64,000 bases of DNA from Janthinobacterium sp. GW456P (GTDB lineage: Bacteria > Pseudomonadota > Gammaproteobacteria > Burkholderiales > Burkholderiaceae_D). Below the pieces are notes generated by a model. It was not told where the DNA came from, made no database searches, and was given only the letters and a program-made list of their open reading frames with translations. A program made the translations under genes and the position numbers. This document shows positions 58,336 through 64,000 of this stretch, piece after piece; the stretch's first letter is position 1, and each line of letters begins with the position of its first letter. The stretch covers positions 85,407-149,406 of the forward strand of contig NZ_NEHB01000004.1 in the NCBI RefSeq assembly GCF_002127655.1, written 5' to 3'.

Positions 58336-61300
58336 TTAGACGCTGAGCATCATCAGACTGGCGTTACCACCGGCTGCCGTCGTATTCACGCACAGCGCCC
58401 GCTCAGCGACCAGGCGCCACAGGGGGATGGCACCGTCCTGCGTGGTGGCGATGGTGGCCACCAGGGCCCCTTCCCGGGCCGCCAGCAGCGGTTTGAGCTG
58501 GCCATCGAGGCTCGGTTCGATCATGGCGATCTGGAAATCATGCTTGACCGACTCCAGGCTGCTGACGACTTGGATGCGGTCCTTCAGCGCCGCCGGCAAG
58601 TCGCCCGGAATCAGCTCGGGAGATTGTGCCAGCACCAGGGCCTGGTTGCCGGTGGCCAGGACGGCCGCCAGCTGGTTCATCAGCGTGCCGGACGTGGCCG
58701 CCGCGCACAGAATCGTGCCGCGCGCGGCAAAGCTCAGGGTATTGCGCTCGCCTGTCGGGCCTGGCAAGACGGTGGTGCTGCCCAGCAGGGTGGTGCGCGC
58801 ATAGTCCTGCGCCAACTGCTGAACCTGGTCGTGGCCGTGCATCTTCGCCCACACGGTCAGCGCGTCGAGCGCCGGCGGCGCCTGGCGCTGGTGCTGCGCG
58901 CCGGCCGGCGCATTGCGCTGCAGGCGTTTCAGATACAGCGGGCCGCCCGCCTTGGGGCCGGTGCCCGATTTGCCTTCGCCGCCGAACGGCTGCACGCCGA
59001 CGACGGCGCCAACGATGTTGCGGTTCACATAAATATTGCCCACGTGCGCGCGCTGGGTGATGAAGGCGATGGTTTCGTCGATGCGCGTATGGATGCCCAG
59101 GGTCAGGCCGTAACCGCTGTCGTTGATCGATTGCACCAGTTGCGGCAGTTCGGCCCGCTTGTAGCGGATCACGTGCAGCACGGGGCCGAAGACTTCCTGC
59201 GTCAGCTGCGTCAGCGACTTGATTTCCAGCACGGTCGGCGCGACAAACGTGCCTTTGACGGTCGGCAAATCGAGCGAATAATGGTCGATGGCCATGGTTT
59301 TCATCTTGTTGATGTGCGCCAGCAGGTTGCCCTGCGCTTCCGCATCGATGACGGGACCGATATCGGTCGCCAGGCGGTCAGGATTGCCAACGCGCAATTC
59401 CTGCATGGCGCCTTTCAGCATATGGATGGTCTTGTCGGCGATTTCCGTTTGCAGGAACAGCACGCGCAAGGCCGAGCAGCGCTGGCCGGCGCTATCGAAG
59501 GCGGACGACATCACGTCCTGCACCACCTGTTCCGGCAGAGCGGACGAATCGACGATCAGGGCGTTCTGGCCGCCCGTTTCGGCGATCAGGGGAATATCGA
59601 TGCCTTCGGCCACGGCACGCGTGGCCAGGTTGCGGTTGATCAATTGCGCCACTTCCGTCGAGCCCGTGAAAATCACGCCTTTCACGCGCGCGTCATTGCA
59701 CAGGCCGGCGCCAACGACTTCTCCGCTGCCGGGCAGGAATTGCAGCGCGCCGCGCGGCACGCCCGCCGCATGCAGCAATTGCACGGCGCGGTGGGCGATC
59801 AGCGGAGTCTGCTCGGCCGGCTTGGCCAGCACCACGTTGCCGGCTGCCAGGGCGGCGGCCAGCTGGCCCGTAAAGATGGCCAGCGGGAAATTCCACGGGC
59901 TGATGCAGGTGACGGGACCGAGCGCCAGGGTGTTCGGCGCGTGTTCCACCTGCGCCGCGTAGTAGCGCAGGAAGTCGACGGCTTCGCGGATTTCCGCGAT
60001 CGCGTTCGGCAGCGACTTGCCTGCTTCGCGCACGGCCAGGGCCATCAGCTCGATGTGATGTTCTTCGAACAGGTCGGCCGCGCGCAGCAAGGCTTGCGCG
60101 CGCAGCGACGGTTCCGTGGTTTGCCAATCCATGGCGTACGCAGCGGCGCTGGCCAGCGCCGTTTCCACGTCGGCCGGGCCGGCTTCCATGACCTTGCCCA
60201 CGACATCGTCGTGCTGGGCCGGATTGTGGATGACTTGCATCGGCGTATTCAGGCTGACGGCGCCATCGATCAGCGGCGCTGCCTGCCATGTCTGCTGCTG
60301 CGCCAAGCCGGTGGCCAGGGTGCGCAAGGTATCTTCATTCGACAGGTCCAGGCCGGCCGAGTTCCTGCGCTCGCTGCCGAACATGTCCAGCGGCAGCGGA
60401 ATCGACGGGTGCGGCAAGCCGCCCTGCAGGCGCGCCTGTTCCAGCGGATCGCGGATCAGGCTATCGATGGCCACGCTTTCGTCGACGATCTGGTTCACAA
60501 AAGAAGAGTTGGCGCCGTTTTCCAGCAAACGGCGCACCAGGTAGGCCAGCAGGGTTTCATGCGAGCCGACGGGGGCGTAGATGCGGCACGGCTTGTCGAG
60601 GTTGTCGGGGCCGACGACCTGGTCGTACAGGGTTTCGCCCATGCCGTGCAGGCACTGGAACTCGTAGTCGGTAATGCCGTCGCGTTTCGCCCAGGTATAA
60701 ATGGTCGACAGGGTTTGCGCGTTGTGGGTGGCAAATTGCGGGTAGATCAGACTGCTGGCAGCCAGCAGTTTTTGCGCGCACACGAGGTAAGAAACGTCCG
60801 TGTAGACCTTGCGCGTGTAGACGGGATAGCCTTCCTGGCCATCGACTTGCGCGCGCTTGACTTCCGCATCCCAGTACGCGCCCTTCACCAGGCGCACCAT
60901 GAACTTGCGGCCGCTGCGGTGCGCCAGGTCGATCAGGAAATCGATGGCAAAGGGGCAGCGCTTCTGATACGCCTGCACCACGTAGCCGATGCCGTCGAAG
61001 CCGGCCAAATCTGTATCAAAGGCAAGTGCTTCCATCAGGTCGAGCGACAGCTCCAGGCGGTCCGTCTCTTCCGCATCGATGTTGAAGCCGATGTTGTACT
61101 GTTTTGCCAGCAGCAGCAACGCTTTGACCTTCGGCAGCAATTCTTCCAGGACGCGGGCGCGCTGGGCGCGGCTGTAGCGCGCGTGCAGGGCCGACAGTTT
61201 CACGGAAATGCCGGGGCCGTTGCGGATGCCGCGTCCGTTCGAGGCCTTGCCGATGGCGTGGATCGCCGTTTCGTACGAAGCGTAGTAATTGGCCGCGTCG

Positions 61301-61989
61301 GCTTGCGTCAGGGCCGCCTCGCCCAGCATGTCGTAGGAGTAGCGGTAGCCGCGCGTTTCATTCTCGCGGCTGTTTTTCAACGCTTCCTCGATGGTTTGGC
61401 CCGTCACGAACTGGTTGCCCAGCATGCGCATGGCCAGGTCGACGCCCTTGCGGATCAGCGGTTCGCCGCCTTTGGCGATGAGCTTGGTCATGGCCGAACC
61501 GAGGCCCGATTCGCTGCTGGTACTGACCAGTTTGCCCGTAATCAGCAAGCCCCAGGTGGCGGCATTGACGAACAGCGACGGCGATTCGCCCAGATGCTTC
61601 TTCCAGTCGCCCTTGCTGATTTTGTCGGCGATCAAGCGGTCGGCCGTTTGACTGTCGGGTATACGCAACAGCGCTTCCGCCAGACACATCAATGCAACAC
61701 CCTCTTCCGACGATAGCGAGAATTCGTGCATCAGTGCATCGACACCGGACGCGCGTGTGCGTTTTTGGCGCACGTTCGAGACCAGGCGGTGCGCCAGCGC
61801 TTGTCCTTCGGCCGTCGTTTCGGTGCTGCTGGGGCGCACTTGTTGCAACAGCCACTGCACTGCGGAAACCTCGTCGCGCCTATAGGCGGCGGTGATGGCG
61901 GCGCGTTGTGGTGTCGCTTCGGGCAGGATTTCTGCCTGGAACGCAGCAAAAGGAATCGGGGTAAAAGCCGAGGGGCCTGCAGGGTGCAT
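58336..61989 (-). CDS. putA: Bifunctional proline dehydrogenase / delta-1-pyrroline-5-carboxylate dehydrogenase
   Basis: PutA of 1217 aa oxidises proline to glutamate in two channelled steps. The FAD proline-dehydrogenase barrel spans about 180-490 (NIDAEETDRLELSLDL, RLVKGAYWDAEVKRAQ). The aldehyde-dehydrogenase domain follows, with TPWNFPLAIF-type CISPWNFPLAIF, Glu near 804 in ETGGQNA and Cys near 838 in GQRCSALRV. A C-terminal extension is present. No N-terminal ribbon-helix-helix DNA-binding domain is seen, so it is not the self-repressing trifunctional type; the divergent Lrp gene probably controls it. Confidence 0.95.
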   Translation of the reverse strand: MHPAGPSAFTPIPFAAFQAEILPEATPQRAAITAAYRRDEVSAVQWLLQQVRPSSTETTAEGQALAHRLVSNVRQKRTRASGVDALMHEFSLSSEEGVALMCLAEALLRIPDSQTADRLIADKISKGDWKKHLGESPSLFVNAATWGLLITGKLVSTSSESGLGSAMTKLIAKGGEPLIRKGVDLAMRMLGNQFVTGQTIEEALKNSRENETRGYRYSYDMLGEAALTQADAANYYASYETAIHAIGKASNGRGIRNGPGISVKLSALHARYSRAQRARVLEELLPKVKALLLLAKQYNIGFNIDAEETDRLELSLDLMEALAFDTDLAGFDGIGYVVQAYQKRCPFAIDFLIDLAHRSGRKFMVRLVKGAYWDAEVKRAQVDGQEGYPVYTRKVYTDVSYLVCAQKLLAASSLIYPQFATHNAQTLSTIYTWAKRDGITDYEFQCLHGMGETLYDQVVGPDNLDKPCRIYAPVGSHETLLAYLVRRLLENGANSSFVNQIVDESVAIDSLIRDPLEQARLQGGLPHPSIPLPLDMFGSERRNSAGLDLSNEDTLRTLATGLAQQQTWQAAPLIDGAVSLNTPMQVIHNPAQHDDVVGKVMEAGPADVETALASAAAYAMDWQTTEPSLRAQALLRAADLFEEHHIELMALAVREAGKSLPNAIAEIREAVDFLRYYAAQVEHAPNTLALGPVTCISPWNFPLAIFTGQLAAALAAGNVVLAKPAEQTPLIAHRAVQLLHAAGVPRGALQFLPGSGEVVGAGLCNDARVKGVIFTGSTEVAQLINRNLATRAVAEGIDIPLIAETGGQNALIVDSSALPEQVVQDVMSSAFDSAGQRCSALRVLFLQTEIADKTIHMLKGAMQELRVGNPDRLATDIGPVIDAEAQGNLLAHINKMKTMAIDHYSLDLPTVKGTFVAPTVLEIKSLTQLTQEVFGPVLHVIRYKRAELPQLVQSINDSGYGLTLGIHTRIDETIAFITQRAHVGNIYVNRNIVGAVVGVQPFGGEGKSGTGPKAGGPLYLKRLQRNAPAGAQHQRQAPPALDALTVWAKMHGHDQVQQLAQDYARTTLLGSTTVLPGPTGERNTLSFAARGTILCAAATSGTLMNQLAAVLATGNQALVLAQSPELIPGDLPAALKDRIQVVSSLESVKHDFQIAMIEPSLDGQLKPLLAAREGALVATIATTQDGAIPLWRLVAERALCVNTTAAGGNASLMMLSV

Positions 61990-62196
61990 AAGTGCTCTTT
62001 ACAAGGAAAAAGGGGACGAAAACTGACGTAATTCTTGCTCTTTTTTGGTGCAAAAAAATACAGAAAGTCGGACGTTAAGATGATTCGATTGTAAAGGGGA
62101 TTCTTATGGATTAATTCTGGTAATACAGGGGACTAGCAATAGATAGTTTTTGATGCGACAATTTAACCAAATAATATTAATTTGGGGGTGATAGGA
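61990..62196. promoter_or_regulatory. Divergent putA-lrp control region
   Basis: An AT-rich 207-base region with A/T tracts of the sort bound by Lrp proteins. A plausible plus-strand promoter is TTGATG (62150-62155), 16 bases, TAATAT (62172-62177), about 20 bases before the regulator's start codon. Confidence 0.45.
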
Positions 62197-62652
62197 ATGC
62201 TGGACAAGATCAGTAAGAAAATCTTGATGGAATTGCAGAGCGATGGACGCATCAGCAATGTGGAGCTGGCCGCGCGCGTGAACCTGTCGCCTGCCGCCTG
62301 CCTTGAGCGTGTGCGCAAGCTGCACGAATCCGGTTACATCATGGGCTATACGGCCCAGCTGAACCCGCAGCTGCTCGACGTGTCGCTGCTGGTGTTCATC
62401 GAAGTGGTGCTCGATCGCACGACACCGGAAGTGTTCGACGCCTTCAAGCATAGCGTACAAATCATTCCAGAGGTACTGGAATGTCATATGGTGGCCGGCG
62501 GTTTCGATTACCTGGTCAAGGCGCGCGTCAAGGACATGGCCGCCTACCGCGAATTCCTGGGCAAGACCTTGTTGCAGAAAGGTGTGCGGGAAACCCACAC
62601 TTATGCCGTCATGGAAGAGGTCAAAAACACCACCAAATTGCCAATTAAGTGA
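62197..62652 (+). CDS. Lrp/AsnC family regulator, probably of putA
   Basis: Lrp-type regulator of 151 aa: N-terminal helix-turn-helix (LDKISKKILMELQSDGRISN, LAARVNLSPAACLERVRKL) and C-terminal RAM effector domain (VLECHMVAGGFDYLVKARV). Divergent Lrp genes beside putA commonly encode proline-responsive activators (PutR type), which is the likely role. The ATG at 62197 follows GGGGGTG; a TTG at 62182 was rejected. Confidence 0.92.
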   Translation: MLDKISKKILMELQSDGRISNVELAARVNLSPAACLERVRKLHESGYIMGYTAQLNPQLLDVSLLVFIEVVLDRTTPEVFDAFKHSVQIIPEVLECHMVAGGFDYLVKARVKDMAAYREFLGKTLLQKGVRETHTYAVMEEVKNTTKLPIK

Positions 62653-62748
62653 CCTTGGTGTAGCCGCCCCACTTTTCTGATTGAGCTATCGGAACAAATG
62701 TTGTAGGGTAGAACCACAATTCTGCTATCCGGTAGCCGCCTGAAACGC

Positions 62749-62833
62749 CGCGCAGACGGTAGGTTCAGGGTGCAAGGCGGGCAATCGTGCCCACCTGCAT
62801 ACGGTGACAGCACGTCCCCTTCAACGGGACGTG
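62749..62833 (+). promoter_or_regulatory. Structured leader of the chemotaxis-protein gene
   Basis: Three hairpins precede the gene: CCTGAA/TTCAGG (62749-62769), GGGCA/TGCCC (62779-62792) and CACGTCCC/GGGACGTG (62811-62833). It could be an RNA regulatory element; the GEMM c-di-GMP riboswitch core was looked for and not found. Confidence 0.4.
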
Positions 62834-62857
62834 ACGGGTTCGCGCAGCGGGGGACAA

Positions 62858-64000
62858 ATGAAGCAGTTGCAGCATCAGCTGGTGCGTTTCTTTGTATTCA
62901 CGATCCTGGCCATGGCCGTCGCCTGTGGCCTGGCCTATCTGTTGCTGCTGTCGGGCGGCGACCATCCGTATCTGATCGCTTGCGTGGCCGCCGCCATCGG
63001 CGCCGCGCTGCTGGCGTTTGCCGGCCGTCCGCGCGGCGAAGCGGGTTTAAACCAGTTTGCCGACACCGTGGGCAATGCCATCGATGCCATCATGATCGGC
63101 GCGGCGGAAACTTCGTATTTTGTCGATTCCGTCAAACAGAAGGTGGAACTCGACGTGCGCACGGCCAGCGACATCGCCGACAGCTCCGTACAAAATGCCG
63201 CGATGACGGAAAAGATCGCCGCCAATGCGGAACGGGCCGCCAAAGTGGCCGCCGGTGTGCGCGTGGAAAGCGTGGCGGCGCGCGCCGAAGTGGATCAGGG
63301 TTTGCGCCGCATCAATCATGCGCGCGAGGAAGCGCAAGGCGCTTCCAGCTCCATGCTGAGCTTGCAGGAAAAATCCAAGCGCATCACGGGCTTTACGGAA
63401 GCCATTTCCGATATTTCCGCGCGCACCAACTTGCTGGCGCTGAACGCCGCCATCGAGGCGGCGCGCGCCGGCGAACACGGGCGCGGTTTTGCCGTGGTGG
63501 CCGGCGAAGTGCGGCAATTGGCGCAGCGCACCAAGGAAGCCTCCGATGAAATCAGCGTGATGGTGCGCGAAATCAATGAACAGTCGGAAAAAGCCGCGCG
63601 CGGCATGAGTTCGCTGGCGGCCGGTGTCACGGAAGCGGCGCGCAATGTGGAAAGCGTGCATGCCTCGCTCAGCCATATCGAGGAATCGTCGGGCGAGTCC
63701 GAGGACGAGATCGGGCAAATCGCCCGCGCTTCGCGCGAACACGTCGACACGACGCAGCTGATCGCCGACGCCATCGGGCAAATCCGCGACAGCATGCTGT
63801 CGACGAATGCCGAATTGCCGCGCGCCACGCAGTCGGCCATGGCCCTGGCCGAGCGGGCCGAAGTGATCGCCGGCGCGCTGGGCGAATCGAGCGTGGCCAC
63901 GCCGCACGACGAGATCCGCGAGGCGGCCCAGCGCGCCGCGCGCGAGGTGGGCAAACTGTTCGAGCAGGCGATCGCCTCGGGGCGTATCACGCGCGAAGCG
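62858..64000 (+). CDS. Methyl-accepting chemotaxis protein (partial, C-terminus beyond window)
   Basis: 381 codons are present, open at the right edge. Two N-terminal membrane helices ([36 protein letters not shown]) are separated by only a few residues, so there is no periplasmic sensor. The MCP signalling hairpin tip [18 protein letters not shown], with [18 protein letters not shown], is at about residues 190-225. The protein continues with [14 protein letters not shown], typical of MCPs with a C-terminal cytoplasmic domain. It should signal to CheA/CheW. Confidence 0.9.
   Translation, partial: MKQLQHQLVRFFVFTILAMAVACGLAYLLLLSGGDHPYLIACVAAAIGAALLAFAGRPRGEAGLNQFADTVGNAIDAIMIGAAETSYFVDSVKQKVELDVRTASDIADSSVQNAAMTEKIAANAERAAKVAAGVRVESVAARAEVDQGLRRINHAREEAQGASSSMLSLQEKSKRITGFTEAISDISARTNLLALNAAIEAARAGEHGRGFAVVAGEVRQLAQRTKEASDEISVMVREINEQSEKAARGMSSLAAGVTEAARNVESVHASLSHIEESSGESEDEIGQIARASREHVDTTQLIADAIGQIRDSMLSTNAELPRATQSAMALAERAEVIAGALGESSVATPHDEIREAAQRAAREVGKLFEQAIASGRITREA

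Noticed and set aside
62749..62833. GEMM c-di-GMP riboswitch before the chemotaxis gene
   Set aside because: The conserved GGNCACGCAAAG-type core and tetraloop receptor are absent.

Overview
The window looks like chromosome of a Burkholderiales bacterium of the family Oxalobacteraceae, most likely Janthinobacterium or a close relative. This is an inference from the high GC content, the origin-proximal order mnmG-rsmG-parA-parB-atpIBEFHAGDC, two polyhydroxybutyrate-type hydrolases and the style of the encoded proteins. No rRNA, tRNA, CRISPR array, insertion sequence or prophage was seen.

Left part (1-23.4 kb). After a DUF1428 fragment, a glutathione peroxidase, an exported PHB-depolymerase-like esterase, a GabD-type aldehyde dehydrogenase and a PPK2/CoA-binding gene pair comes a long run of minus-strand sugar genes. 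It holds a KDPG/KDPGal aldolase, an SMP-30 lactonase, an IlvD/Edd sugar-acid dehydratase, dgoK, a degenerate mutarotase-like protein, an XylR-type regulator, the xylose transporter xylFGH, xylonate dehydratase, xylose dehydrogenase and an XylX/GguC-type hydratase. Divergent from these is a second sugar importer, chvE-gguA-gguB. Together they support oxidative, non-phosphorylative use of xylose (Weimberg route) and a De Ley-Doudoroff-like route for galactose or arabinose-type sugars.

Middle (23.4-32.2 kb). A divergon joins a membrane-embedded spermidine-synthase-like protein and an FAD amine oxidase (minus) to DUF350, SPFH/SHOCT, DUF4178, a tiny Gly/Ser-rich membrane protein and an AdoMet decarboxylase (plus). 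This is the best candidate for a little-described system: aminopropyl chemistry coupled to a membrane scaffold. It is followed by a lipoprotein and by an RsgA-like GTPase preceded by a leader peptide and a switch-like structured 5' UTR.

Origin region (32.2-57.4 kb). The complete F-type ATP synthase operon, parAB, rsmG and mnmG run leftward. Next come a guanidine-II riboswitch with a guanidinium exporter, an orphan nuoA, an iron alcohol dehydrogenase, an EAL protein, a 3-hydroxybutyrate oligomer hydrolase, a branched-chain amino-acid ABC importer and a GMC oxidoreductase. Four parS sites lie between 44.2 and 49.9 kb. A 1.45-kb intergenic region (55.9-57.4 kb) has the hallmarks of oriC. It contains three tandem modules, each with DnaA boxes at the same internal spacing and an adjacent DnaA-trio-like AT tract.

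Right end (57.4-64 kb). A nucleosidase, the bifunctional proline-catabolic putA with its divergent Lrp-type regulator, and a truncated methyl-accepting chemotaxis protein behind a structured leader.
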